Origin: DATFTF01 sp963825175 | GTDB lineage: Bacteria > Acidobacteriota > Thermoanaerobaculia > UBA5066 > Gp7-AA6 | NCBI GenBank assembly: GCA_963825175.1 | Contig: CAWGSA010000001.1 | Span: forward strand, 620,001-684,000 | Direction: 5' to 3' | DNA: 64,000 bases | Shown here: positions 7,548-15,576 of the stretch, one piece after another | Layout: each line of letters starts with the position of its first letter | How positions within the stretch are numbered: the stretch's first letter is position 1 | Notes under the pieces: model-generated | The model's database searches: none | What the model was told of the DNA's origin: nothing | The model's input: only the letters and a program-made list of their open reading frames with translations | Program-made: the position numbers and the translations under genes

Positions 7548-9473
7548 TCACTCGAAATAACCGCTGACGTCGATGACGACCTGTGCGGTGCCGCTTCCCT
7601 GCTGGCAACGCACGACGAGGTCTCCCGCGGCGCCCACAGGCACGACGGCGTTGGTCGCGCGCGTCTGTCCGGAAGAGTAGTTCAGCGTCGACACGACGGG
7701 CCGGCTCGTGCCGCCTGGATAGAGGCTCAAGAACCCGGGCCCCGCGGTCGGCTGCGTCACGGCAACGTTGATCGCGACGGCGCGAGCGGTCGACGGAATG
7801 CCGCACTGCCCGGCGAAAACGAAGATCCGGTCGGTGCCGGCGCCGAGCGCCGGACCGCCCCACGAGCCTGGCGCGTTGCGCGTGTCGACCACGCGGCACG
7901 GGGTCAACGTGAAAAACCCTGCTCCGGCGTTGTAGGTGAACGCCGAAGAGAGCACCGCATTCTGCGTATCGGGGTTGATGACCGTGAGCCCCACCGTCTG
8001 TGCCGTCGCCGAAAACGGGCTCCGAGCGATGATGCTCGAGCCGCTGACGACGGCGACCGAGGTCGCCGAAGCCGCTCCGAAATGGACCACGGCGCCGTTT
8101 TGAAAGTTCGTGCCCGAAATCGCCACCAGGGTTCCTCCCGCCAGCGGCCCGAAGGTCGGCGTGATGGACGTGATCGAAGGTGGGGGCGTCCCGCATGGAG
8201 GCCGCGGGTTCCCGCCGCCCAGCGGCGGGCCGCTCCCGGGCGCGGTTCGCTGCATCGCTCCCACATCGGCAGAGAGGCCTCGCGCCGCGCACAGAAAGTC
8301 CTCGGTCACGCGCCAGGGCTCCGCGCCGCTGCCGGCCGCGCCGATCAGAGGCCCGCCCGCCAGGGGCCAGAGATCGTACGGCGCCGTGTCGGGCTGCGCG
8401 AAACAACTTGCCGCCGGACTGCAGGACACGTTTCCCAGGAGCGGATCGGCCAGCGGGGACGCCGGCGTCAGCGAAGGCGTGCCCGCCAGCGGCGCGATCG
8501 CGTTGAAGGCCAGGACGTTGCCGGCGCCGGCTTGCCAGTTGCTCACCTGGATGCCGCCGGTGTGGTTGGCGAGGACCGTGTTCTCGACGATCCAGACGTT
8601 CTGCTGGAGGTGGCGGCCGCCGTAGTCCTGGGCCCAGATCCCGTTGTACTGGTTGCCGACGACGATGTTGTTGCGCACGATGGCCGGCCCGCCCCCGACG
8701 TTGATTCCGGCGTCGGTCCGGGAGCCTTCGACGTCGTTGCGCTCCACGACGCTCGCCGGATCGCCCCGGTTGGAGCCGTACACGTCGATACCGGGACCCT
8801 GCGAGTTGGTGATCGTGTTCTCGACGATCGTGGCGTAAGAGTTGAGCTTGATCTCAAGTCCGTAACCGACGCCGTCGCCCGGCTGTACGCCGTCGATCCA
8901 GTTGCCCTGGATCAGGATGTTCAACGCGTGGCAGGAGGTCCCGTCGTGACACCCGAAGTAGAGCCCCGTCGATTGCAGGTTGGTCAGGACGTTGTTGGTC
9001 ACCGAGATGTCCTGATACGTGCTGCCGGTGGAATTGGCCGCGACGGCGATGTCCGTCCCGTCGAAGACGTTCTGATCGATGACGACGTTCTGGACGCTGG
9101 TGCGCAGCTTGATGGGATTGACTCCCGCCCCGGCCGCCGTGGGTCCGAACGTCAGCCAGCGGATGACGAGGTAGGAACCATACACGTCGATGATGTTGTT
9201 GCTGGTGCCGGGGTACGCCAGGACCGCGCGGTCCGAGAGTGCGGCGCTCTGCGAGCGCAGCGTGATGGAGGCCCCGGACGAACCGGAGACCGTGAGGGAG
9301 CAGGTGCCGAGGTACGTTCCCGCGGAGAAAACGATCGTGTCGGCGGGCGCGGCGGCGTTGACGACGTTGCACCACGCGCTGCTCGGGTTCACGACATAGG
9401 TGGTGCCGTGGACGGCCGCGGGAACGAGGCCGGCGATCGCCGAGACGACGAGAGCGCTCGAAAGAAGCTTCAC
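7548..9473 (-). CDS. Secreted right-handed beta-helix protein with IPT/TIG domain
   Basis: 641 residues from a GTG that begins a signal peptide (cleavage near AVHG-TTYVV). The open frame continues upstream without further signal features. Residues about 25-380 are right-handed parallel beta-helix repeats full of VxxNxI and IxxN turns, as in pectate-lyase-like surface proteins. Residues about 440-520 form an IPT/TIG immunoglobulin-like domain (SITPTFGPLAGGTLVAISG). The C-terminal ~120 residues are the module beginning LTPCRVVDTR and ending IDVSGYF, common in secreted proteins of Actinobacteria and Acidobacteria. Probably a surface adhesin or polysaccharide-binding protein. Convergent with the DUF885 gene. 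Confidence 0.8.
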   Translation of the reverse strand: MKLLSSALVVSAIAGLVPAAVHGTTYVVNPSSAWCNVVNAAAPADTIVFSAGTYLGTCSLTVSGSSGASITLRSQSAALSDRAVLAYPGTSNNIIDVYGSYLVIRWLTFGPTAAGAGVNPIKLRTSVQNVVIDQNVFDGTDIAVAANSTGSTYQDISVTNNVLTNLQSTGLYFGCHDGTSCHALNILIQGNWIDGVQPGDGVGYGLEIKLNSYATIVENTITNSQGPGIDVYGSNRGDPASVVERNDVEGSRTDAGINVGGGPAIVRNNIVVGNQYNGIWAQDYGGRHLQQNVWIVENTVLANHTGGIQVSNWQAGAGNVLAFNAIAPLAGTPSLTPASPLADPLLGNVSCSPAASCFAQPDTAPYDLWPLAGGPLIGAAGSGAEPWRVTEDFLCAARGLSADVGAMQRTAPGSGPPLGGGNPRPPCGTPPPSITSITPTFGPLAGGTLVAISGTNFQNGAVVHFGAASATSVAVVSGSSIIARSPFSATAQTVGLTVINPDTQNAVLSSAFTYNAGAGFFTLTPCRVVDTRNAPGSWGGPALGAGTDRIFVFAGQCGIPSTARAVAINVAVTQPTAGPGFLSLYPGGTSRPVVSTLNYSSGQTRATNAVVPVGAAGDLVVRCQQGSGTAQVVIDVSGYFE

Positions 9474-9598
9474 GGCTTCCTGACTGACTGGAAGTGCCCG
9501 GGTTTGGGACACTCGAGTATAACGCCGGCCGCGGTGGAACGGGCGGCGAGGACGGGGCGCATAAGATCGGCCGGTCTCGAACCGACAACGCAAAGACC

Positions 9599-10423
9599 AT
9601 GATCGTCCATCTCGTCGACGGCACCTACGAACTGTTCCGCCACTTCTACGGCCTTCGCCGCTCCCAGCAGGGCGAAGACCTTCCTTTGGGCGCCGTGGCC
9701 GGCGTTCTCCATACGATCTTGGGAATGCTCGAAACAGGAGCCACGCACGTCGGCGTGGCAACCGATCACGTGATCGAGTCCTTTCGAAACCGCGTCTGGC
9801 CCGGGTACAAGACGGGCGACGGCGTCGAGGCCGCGCTGCTGGCCCAATTCCACCCACTGGAGGAAGCGCTCTGCGCCATGGGCGTCGCGGTGTGGCCCAT
9901 GATCGAGCTCGAGGCGGACGACGCGCTCGCTTCCGCCGCCGGGTTGGCCTGCGCCGACGAGCGCGTCGAGAGAGTCTGCATCTGGACGCCGGACAAGGAC
10001 CTGGCGCAGTGCGTGCGCGGCGATCGGGTGGTCCAGGTGGACCGCCGAAGCCAGAAGATCCGCGACGCGCACGGAGTACGGGAAAGGTTCGGGGTGGAGC
10101 CGTCGCTCATCCCCGACTATCTCGCCCTGGTCGGCGACGCCGCCGACGGATATCCCGGTATCCCGAAGATCGGTCCGGTCACGGCAGCCCGACTCCTCAA
10201 CCGGTACGGTCCGATCGAGAACTTCCCCTCCGCCGTCCTGGGCCAGAACCGCGATCGGGCGCTCCTGTTCAAGGATCTCGCGACACTGCGGACCGATGCG
10301 CCGCTCTTTGCGAGCGTGGAGGAGCTGCGCTGGCGCGGCCCGACCGCCGGGTTCGCGGTGTGGGCGACGCGACTGGGAAACGCTCGGCTGCTGGAGCGGA
10401 GTCTGAAAGCGCCGGTGGCCTGA
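9599..10423 (+). CDS. 5'-3' exonuclease (PIN/FEN-like, Pol I N-domain type)
   Basis: 274 residues. The ATG opens MIVHLVDGTYELFRHFYG, the usual beginning of this family. Acidic metal-binding residues lie in VDGT (Asp7), ELEADDALAS, and TPDKDLAQ. The helix-three-turn-helix DNA-binding motif is GDAADGYPGIPKIGPVTAARLL. These match the free-standing relatives of the DNA polymerase I 5' nuclease, which process flaps or RNA primers. It stands apart from a polymerase gene. Its last 155 bases overlap, on the other strand, the tail of the GNAT gene. Confidence 0.88.
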   Translation: MIVHLVDGTYELFRHFYGLRRSQQGEDLPLGAVAGVLHTILGMLETGATHVGVATDHVIESFRNRVWPGYKTGDGVEAALLAQFHPLEEALCAMGVAVWPMIELEADDALASAAGLACADERVERVCIWTPDKDLAQCVRGDRVVQVDRRSQKIRDAHGVRERFGVEPSLIPDYLALVGDAADGYPGIPKIGPVTAARLLNRYGPIENFPSAVLGQNRDRALLFKDLATLRTDAPLFASVEELRWRGPTAGFAVWATRLGNARLLERSLKAPVA

Positions 10424-10892
10424 CGCGGGCGGCCGCGTCGATGCGCCACCGGTAGCGCACCTTTGCGGATTTCGCCGCGCCGGTCCGATCGTAGAAGCGG
10501 ATCGCGGCCCGGTTCCATGCAGGCGTCTGCCATTCGACGAGGTCGCAGCCGAGCGCGGCGGCGGCCCGACCGACGCTTCGAAGCAGAAGGCCTCCGAGAC
10601 CGGCGCCGCGGAACGCTTTCCGAACGTAGAGGCAATCCATGTGCACGTACCCGGTTGCCCGCCAGGTCGAGAACTCCAGCGCGTAGGTGGCGTAGCCGAC
10701 CAGAGATCCGCCGACCGGCGCGACCAGACATCGCGCCCGCGGCGACGGTCCGAACAGGCTGCGCCGGAGCGGACCGCGCGCGGCCTCCGGACAGAACGAC
10801 GCGCGCTCGAACGCGGCGTGCTCCGTGCACAGAGCGAGGATCGTTTCGAGATCGGCCCGCACCGCGGGCCGAATGACGGCGGACACCGACAC
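10269..10892 (-). CDS. GNAT family N-acetyltransferase with unusual basic tail
   Basis: 207 residues from a GTG immediately after the rhodanese stop codon, so the two are probably one transcript. The GNAT core spans residues 1-150, with the acetyl-CoA loop VRKAFRGAGLGGLLLRSVG and the late motif WNRAAIRFYDRTGA. The last ~55 residues are Arg/Ala/Ser/Pro-rich, lack conserved character and lie antisense to the end of the exonuclease gene. The natural end is probably near YRWRI, with readthrough caused by a lost stop or a base error. Confidence 0.8.
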   Translation of the reverse strand: MSVSAVIRPAVRADLETILALCTEHAAFERASFCPEAARGPLRRSLFGPSPRARCLVAPVGGSLVGYATYALEFSTWRATGYVHMDCLYVRKAFRGAGLGGLLLRSVGRAAAALGCDLVEWQTPAWNRAAIRFYDRTGAAKSAKVRYRWRIDAAARVRPPALSDSAPAAERFPVASPTPRTRRSGRASAAPPRSQRAAHRSAVSRDP

Positions 10893-11303
10893 TCAGTCTC
10901 GCGAGAGGCCGAAGCCTTCGTCCTTCCATCCCTCCATCCCGCCGATCATCTTCTTGACCGGACGGCCGAGCCGAGCCACCCGCGCCGCCGCCTTGTCCGC
11001 CCCGTTGCAATGCGGTCCGGAGCAGTACACGACAAAGAGCGTCTCCGACGCGTAGCCGGCCAGACTTCGCTCGTGGATCTTCCCGTGCGGGAGGTTGACG
11101 GCTCGCGGGACGTGCCCGGCGGCGTAGAGGTGCGGGGCGCGGACGTCGAGCAGGACGAAGCCGGGCTCGGGCGATCGGAGCGCCTCGTGGACGTCCCAGC
11201 AGTCCGTCTCGAAGCGAAGCAGGCCCTCGAAGTGCGCGGAGGCCTCCTCGGGATCGGCGGCGGGCACGGCGCGGACCGTGGCGGATATGGGCGTGGCGGA
11301 CAT
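10893..11303 (-). CDS. Rhodanese-like domain protein
   Basis: 136 residues forming one rhodanese domain, with FVLLDVRAPHLYAAGHVPRAVNLP and an active-site loop VYCSGPHCNGA containing the candidate catalytic Cys. Single-domain rhodaneses transfer sulfane sulfur or act as sulfur carriers. It is divergent from the FtrA-type regulator, an arrangement seen in Proteobacteria where ftrA neighbours a rhodanese gene, so the regulator probably controls it. ATG chosen because it begins right at the shared promoter region. GNAT follows directly downstream. Confidence 0.88.
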   Translation of the reverse strand: MSATPISATVRAVPAADPEEASAHFEGLLRFETDCWDVHEALRSPEPGFVLLDVRAPHLYAAGHVPRAVNLPHGKIHERSLAGYASETLFVVYCSGPHCNGADKAAARVARLGRPVKKMIGGMEGWKDEGFGLSRD

Positions 11304-11359
11304 GCGGTCCTCCTCTTTTCTGGAGATCACAATGCCACGCCGCGGCCCAACGAGGCGAG

Positions 11360-11373
11360 TGTCAGAACTGACA
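11360..11373. promoter_or_regulatory. Inverted-repeat operator candidate TGTCAG-AA-CTGACA
   Basis: A perfect six-base inverted repeat with a two-base centre lies in the 90-base gap between the divergent rhodanese and FtrA-type genes, 20 bases before the regulator start. Position and symmetry suggest the binding site of the neighbouring AraC-type regulator or a repressor. No experiment or second copy supports it in this window. Confidence 0.45.
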
Positions 11374-11393
11374 ATATTCGTTAAGATTCTGCC

Positions 11394-12407
11394 ATGCGCC
11401 GATCCGCCCACCGCCGCGTCGCGGCCCTGGTCTACGACGGCTTGTGCACGTTCGAGTTTGCCATCGCGGTGGAGGTCTTCGGGCTTCCGAGGCCGGAGCT
11501 GCCGGTGGACTGGTACCGCTTCTCGGTTTGTTCTCTGGAGGCCGGGCCGGCACGGGCCACGGGAGGCGTGCGGGTGACCGCGAAGTCCGGCCTGGCGTCC
11601 CTGCGCGGCGCAGGGACGATCGTCATCCCGGGCTGGCGCGATCCGGACGAACGGCCGCCGGAAAAGCTGTTGGCCGCACTGCGCCGCGCGCACGGGCGCG
11701 GAGCGCGGCTGATGTCGATCTGCTCCGGGGTGTTCGTCCTGGCGGCGGCCGGGCTTCTGGACGGAAAACGCGCCACGACCCACTGGCGGTACGTCGAGAA
11801 GCTGCGCGTTGGCTATCCCGAGATCGAGGTCGAGCCCGACGTCCTGTATGTCGACGAGGGGCGGATCCTGACGTCGGCCGGAAGCGCGGCCGGCATCGAC
11901 CTGTGTCTTCATGTCGTGCGGCGCGATTACGGAGCAGACATCGCCAACGTCGTGGCACGACGGCTGGTCGTGCCGCCCCACCGCGACGGCGGCCAGGCCC
12001 AGTATGTTCGCGAGGCGGTCCGCCACGACGCCGCCCCGGGGCTCGCGCCGGTCCTGGAATGGGCCGTCGGAAACGTGCGCCGGCCGATGACCGTCAACGA
12101 TCTCGCGCGGCGGGCGCGCATGTCATTGCGCACCTTCGCCCGGCGCTTCGCAGACGAGACAGGGACGACGCCGTACCGGTGGCTGACAGAGCAGCGCCTG
12201 ATCGCGGCTCAACGGCGGCTCGAGACGACCCACGATGCAATCGATCAGGTGGCGGAAGCGGCCGGCTTCGACACCGCCGAGACCCTCCGCCACCACTTCC
12301 GCCGCGCTTTCGGCACCACGCCGACGGCCTACCGGAAACGCTTTTCCGTCTCGGTCAGAGCGGTCGGTTCGTCCTCGAAGTTTCCGTCAGCGCGACCGAA
12401 ACGATGA
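11394..12407 (+). CDS. GlxA/FtrA family transcriptional regulator (DJ-1/PfpI + AraC HTH)
   Basis: 337 residues. The N-terminal 185 residues form a DJ-1/PfpI (class I glutamine amidotransferase-like) domain with the nucleophile elbow MSICSGVFVLAAAGLLDG, including the usual Cys. The C-terminal ~100 residues hold two AraC-type helix-turn-helix motifs (MTVNDLARRARMSLRTFARR and IDQVAEAAGFDTAETLRHHF). FtrA-type proteins usually activate neighbouring genes in response to a small metabolite or stress. The likely target is the divergent rhodanese-GNAT pair. Confidence 0.9.
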   Translation: MRRSAHRRVAALVYDGLCTFEFAIAVEVFGLPRPELPVDWYRFSVCSLEAGPARATGGVRVTAKSGLASLRGAGTIVIPGWRDPDERPPEKLLAALRRAHGRGARLMSICSGVFVLAAAGLLDGKRATTHWRYVEKLRVGYPEIEVEPDVLYVDEGRILTSAGSAAGIDLCLHVVRRDYGADIANVVARRLVVPPHRDGGQAQYVREAVRHDAAPGLAPVLEWAVGNVRRPMTVNDLARRARMSLRTFARRFADETGTTPYRWLTEQRLIAAQRRLETTHDAIDQVAEAAGFDTAETLRHHFRRAFGTTPTAYRKRFSVSVRAVGSSSKFPSARPKR

Positions 12408-12434
12408 ACCTCGCCGGTGGGTTGGCCCCGTCCC

Positions 12435-14021
12435 TTACTTTCGGCCGGGGCTGTGAACGCCCGCCTTCGCGCACCCCTGCTGGAAGCCGAGCTCGCAAGC
12501 CTTTCGAAACAGCTCGGCCGCGCGGCGGGAGTCGTGGGCAACGCCCCTACCCTTTTCGTAGGCGACACCGAGGTCATGACAGCCTTCGCCGTCCCCGGCC
12601 CGGCAAGCCTGGTCGAGGAAGGAAGCGGCTCTTTCGGGGTCGGCATCGACACCCGTGCCGCCGGCGTAAATCGCTGCGGCGTTGAAGCAGCCGAAGGAGT
12701 CCCCGCGGCCGCAGCCGAGCTCGGAGAGCTCTCTGCCTTTGGCGAGATCCCTGGCGATGCCGTCGCCGGAGAGATACAGCGCTCCGAGGAGCGAACAGGC
12801 GCGCGAGCCGGATTCCTCGGCGTCGACATCGCCGGTCACGATTCTTCGTTCGCAGGCGTTCTGAAAAACGGAGGCCGCCCGCGTCTCGTTCTTCTCGACG
12901 CCGATGCCGTCGCGATAGGCGCGTCCGACATTCACGCAGCCGCGAAGGTTCGAGGGCTCACAGCTCGTGCCGTCGCAGCCTCGCTGATAGAGCGCGAAGG
13001 CCCGCGCGCCGTCCTTCTTGACGCCGCGTCCGTTCTCGTGCAGGAAGCCGAGGTTCGTGCAGGCGCTCGAGCTTCCCATCTCGCACGCCTCCCCGTAGGC
13101 CGCGATGGCGCGCGCCTCGTCGTGGGGGCCGCCGCGGCCCGCGTCGGCCATCAACCCGACGTTGTAACAGCCCATCGCGTCTCCGAGATCGCAGCTCTTG
13201 ACGTAGAGCCGCACCGCGCGGTGGTCGTCCCGCTTCACGAGCTTTCCCGTCGCAAACAGGAACGCGAGATTGGCGCAGCCGCCGCCGCTTCCGAGGTCGC
13301 AGGATCGCTGGATCACGGCCAGGGTGTCGCCGGCCCGGTCCGTCCTCCCCAGGAGGTGCAGCCCTCCCTGCGCGCAGGCCTCGGCAGAGCCGGCCCGGCA
13401 GGCCGCCTCAAAGAGCTCGAGCGCGCGCTCCCGGTCGGTCCCCTGATTGCGGCTCCAGAGGCTCCAGGCCTGACGAAAGCAGCCGCTCTGGACCCCATTG
13501 CGGCAGCTCTGTTCGAAAAACGAGTCCTGGTCGACCGGGACGAGCGTGACCTCGGAGACCGCGCCGGCACGCCGAAAGACGATGCGGACCGGCTCGCAGG
13601 CGCGCCCGTAGGCGGCGTCGACGAACTCACAGTCGTTGGCGATCCGAGCAGAGCCAATCTCCTCGACGAGATCGCCCGCGCGTATCCCCGCAGCCGCGGC
13701 CGGACCGCCGGGGAGCACCTCGGCAACGACGGCTCCCTGGAATCCCTTCGGGAGCGCGAGCTTCTTGCGCAGCTGCCGCGAGACCGGAGCGGCCTCGAGG
13801 CCGATGGTCCCGCGGCACCCCGCCGGCGGCTCCGCCGCCTTCGCGACGGCCGCAGGCGCGCCGGCGGGCCGGGACGCCGTACACCCGGCGGCGAGGACGA
13901 GAGCGCCTGCGATCGACGCGGCCAGGAGCTCGCGGCAGAGCCGCTTCCTTTTCTTCAGCAAACGATGCCTTGCCTCATTCGCGCCGTGAGCGCGGGCGGA
14001 TCGGCGGTTCTTGGTTCTCAT
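12435..14021 (-). CDS. PDZ-Sel1 repeat lipoprotein, Cys-rich
   Basis: About 528 residues from the ATG beginning MRTKNRR. A basic start, hydrophobic segment and LAAGC lipobox indicate an envelope lipoprotein. A PDZ-like domain (GFQGAVVAEVLPGGPAAAAGI...GDLVEEIG) covers about 85-160. The rest is a chain of Sel1-like TPR repeats (GxGVxxDxxRAxxxxxxAC) in which nearly every repeat carries a Cys pair, as in Helicobacter Hcp proteins where the Cys form disulfides within helices. This implies folding in the periplasm. Likely a scaffold that binds peptide ends through PDZ. Upstream lies a TAACG-AA-CGTTA inverted repeat at 14036-14047. Confidence 0.82.
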   Translation of the reverse strand: MRTKNRRSARAHGANEARHRLLKKRKRLCRELLAASIAGALVLAAGCTASRPAGAPAAVAKAAEPPAGCRGTIGLEAAPVSRQLRKKLALPKGFQGAVVAEVLPGGPAAAAGIRAGDLVEEIGSARIANDCEFVDAAYGRACEPVRIVFRRAGAVSEVTLVPVDQDSFFEQSCRNGVQSGCFRQAWSLWSRNQGTDRERALELFEAACRAGSAEACAQGGLHLLGRTDRAGDTLAVIQRSCDLGSGGGCANLAFLFATGKLVKRDDHRAVRLYVKSCDLGDAMGCYNVGLMADAGRGGPHDEARAIAAYGEACEMGSSSACTNLGFLHENGRGVKKDGARAFALYQRGCDGTSCEPSNLRGCVNVGRAYRDGIGVEKNETRAASVFQNACERRIVTGDVDAEESGSRACSLLGALYLSGDGIARDLAKGRELSELGCGRGDSFGCFNAAAIYAGGTGVDADPERAASFLDQACRAGDGEGCHDLGVAYEKGRGVAHDSRRAAELFRKACELGFQQGCAKAGVHSPGRK

Positions 14022-14097
14022 CGGCATCCAGAGTTTAACGAACGTTACACCCAAGCCCCCCCGAAACCTCCGGCCGCCCGCATAGGGAGAGTGGCTC

Positions 14098-14123
14098 TTG
14101 ACATATCAACATTCTTTGATATG
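14098..14123 (+). promoter_or_regulatory. arsR promoter with ArsR-type operator
   Basis: A TTGACA hexamer (14098-14103) overlaps a 22-base inverted repeat CATATCAA-N6-TTGATATG (14102-14123). A -10 near 14121 would put the transcription start close to the ATG at 14133. The same half-sites with the same six-base spacing recur before arsM. ArsR proteins bind such AT-rich inverted repeats and leave them on arsenite binding, so autoregulation is expected. Confidence 0.75.
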
Positions 14124-14132
14124 TTGGGCCTG

Positions 14133-14444
14133 ATGAGGACTTCGCCAAAGGTGACTCGCATCTTCCACGCCCTTTCCGACGAGACGAGGCTGGCGGTGCT
14201 CGATCGGCTCCGCAACGGCGAGCGCTGCGTCTGCGACCTGATGGACGTCCTCGGGGCCGGGCAGTCGCGGCTTTCCTTCCACATGAAGGTTCTGAAAGAC
14301 GCCGGGCTCGTGGCCGACCGGCGGGAAGGCCGCTGGATCCACTACGCGCTGAACCCGGAGGGCCTGGAGGCGGCCGGGCGTGCCATCGCGTCGCTGCGAG
14401 ACAGCAAGGGCGCCGCGGAGGCCGCCGCGTGCTGCGCGAAGTGA
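14133..14444 (+). CDS. arsR: ArsR family arsenic-responsive repressor
   Basis: 103 residues. A winged-helix ArsR protein with the metal-binding helix RNGERCVCDLMDVLG (Cys-Val-Cys, the ELCVCDL-type site) and recognition helix QSRLSFHMKVLKDAGLV; a C-terminal CC pair may add a ligand. An in-frame ATG 12 bases earlier lies inside the operator, so the later ATG in MRTSPKVTRIFHALSDETRL is preferred. Next gene is an arsenite methyltransferase behind a matching operator, so this protein probably senses As(III) and represses both. Confidence 0.88.
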   Translation: MRTSPKVTRIFHALSDETRLAVLDRLRNGERCVCDLMDVLGAGQSRLSFHMKVLKDAGLVADRREGRWIHYALNPEGLEAAGRAIASLRDSKGAAEAAACCAK

Positions 14445-14458
14445 TTTCGCTTGCTCAA

Positions 14459-14480
14459 CATATCAAGAATTCTTGATCAT
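14459..14480 (+). promoter_or_regulatory. Second ArsR operator, before arsM
   Basis: CATATCAA-N6-TTGATCAT, with a perfect 16-base palindrome at its core (14462-14477), sits 15 bases before the arsM ATG and after the arsR stop. It matches the arsR operator in half-site and in spacing, so arsM appears to have its own repressed promoter or a readthrough block in the arsR-arsM transcript. Confidence 0.72.
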
Positions 14481-14494
14481 TTCTTGGAGGGACC

Positions 14495-15319
14495 ATGATC
14501 GACCAGAACATCACCGAAGTCGTCAAAGAGAAGTACGGCCGGGCCGCCCGGCAGGCCATGACCGGCAGGGCGTCCTGCTGCGGAGAGAAATCGCCGTCCG
14601 GGATCTCCGGGGATCCGATCACGTCGAACCTGTATGCCATCTCGGAGACCGGAGAGCTCCCGGAGAAGGCGCTCCTGGCCTCGCTCGGATGCGGCAATCC
14701 GACGGCTCTGGCAAAGCTCGAGCCGGGCGAGATCGTTCTCGATCTCGGATCGGGAGGCGGCATCGATGTGCTTCTCTCCGCCCGGCGCGTCGGACCTTCG
14801 GGCAAGGCCTACGGGCTCGATATGACCGATGAAATGCTCGAGCTCGCCCGGGAGAACCAGCGAAAGGCAGGGGTCGAGAACGTCGAGTTTCTCAAGGGAC
14901 AGATCGAGAGCATTCCCCTGCCCGGCGCGAGCGTCGACGTCATCGTCTCCAACTGCGTCATCAACCTCTCGGCCGACAAGGACCGGGTTCTCCGCGAGGC
15001 CTTCCGGGTCTTGAAGCCCGGCGGCCGCTTTGCCGTCTCGGACATTGTCCTCTCCGGGGAGATCCCGGAGGCCATCCGTCAGAACATCCTGCTGTGGGTC
15101 GGATGCGTGGCCGGCGCGCTCTCCGAGGACGAGTATCGGGAGAAGCTCGCCAAAGCGGGGTTTGTCGACGTCACGATCGAGCCGACCCGGATCTACAGCG
15201 TCGCGGATGCCCGAGAGTTCCTCGAGTCGGCAGGTGTCGATATCGCCGCGATCGCGCCGGAGGTGGATGGAAAAATCCGGAGCTGCTTCATCCGCGCGCT
15301 CAAGCCCGCGACTGACTGA
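14495..15319 (+). CDS. arsM: Arsenite methyltransferase
   Basis: 274 residues, preceded by GGAGGG. A class I SAM methyltransferase with motif I VLDLGSGGGIDVLLSA. The Cys set expected for ArsM is present: Cys28-Cys29, Cys66 in GCGNP, Cys154 in SNCVINLS and Cys204 in WVGCVAG, the last three being the arsenite-binding thiols. It methylates As(III) to mono-, di- and trimethylated, volatile species using SAM, a cytosolic detoxification step. Controlled by the preceding ArsR. No efflux pump or arsenate reductase is adjacent. Confidence 0.93.
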   Translation: MIDQNITEVVKEKYGRAARQAMTGRASCCGEKSPSGISGDPITSNLYAISETGELPEKALLASLGCGNPTALAKLEPGEIVLDLGSGGGIDVLLSARRVGPSGKAYGLDMTDEMLELARENQRKAGVENVEFLKGQIESIPLPGASVDVIVSNCVINLSADKDRVLREAFRVLKPGGRFAVSDIVLSGEIPEAIRQNILLWVGCVAGALSEDEYREKLAKAGFVDVTIEPTRIYSVADAREFLESAGVDIAAIAPEVDGKIRSCFIRALKPATD

Positions 15320-15576
15320 GACCATCGGTCGAAAGGCCGCGAAAATGGCCCCGCCAGACCCGGCGTTCCATCTGAATCTTCGGGACACCGCGGGACTTCT
15401 TAGGGAGCGCTGCGTTCACCGAAGTCGCCGTCAACAAGATCGGCCGACTCGATCCTCCTCCTGCTGGTCGCTGCCATCGGTGCGCGACGACGGTTCCATT
15501 TCGGTAGAAGGCCATCGAGCCGGCGCTCCCGTCGAGCGTCTCGCGCCGTTCCGGACGATGCTGTAATCTCGCCGAC

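Noticed and set aside
14036..14047. TAACG-AA-CGTTA dyad before the PDZ-Sel1 gene
   Set aside because: Short and single; could be a regulator site, but nothing else in the window supports it.
15320..15576. Minus-strand frame after arsM with some protein-like words
   Set aside because: No start with a ribosome binding site, no family, and composition close to the background.
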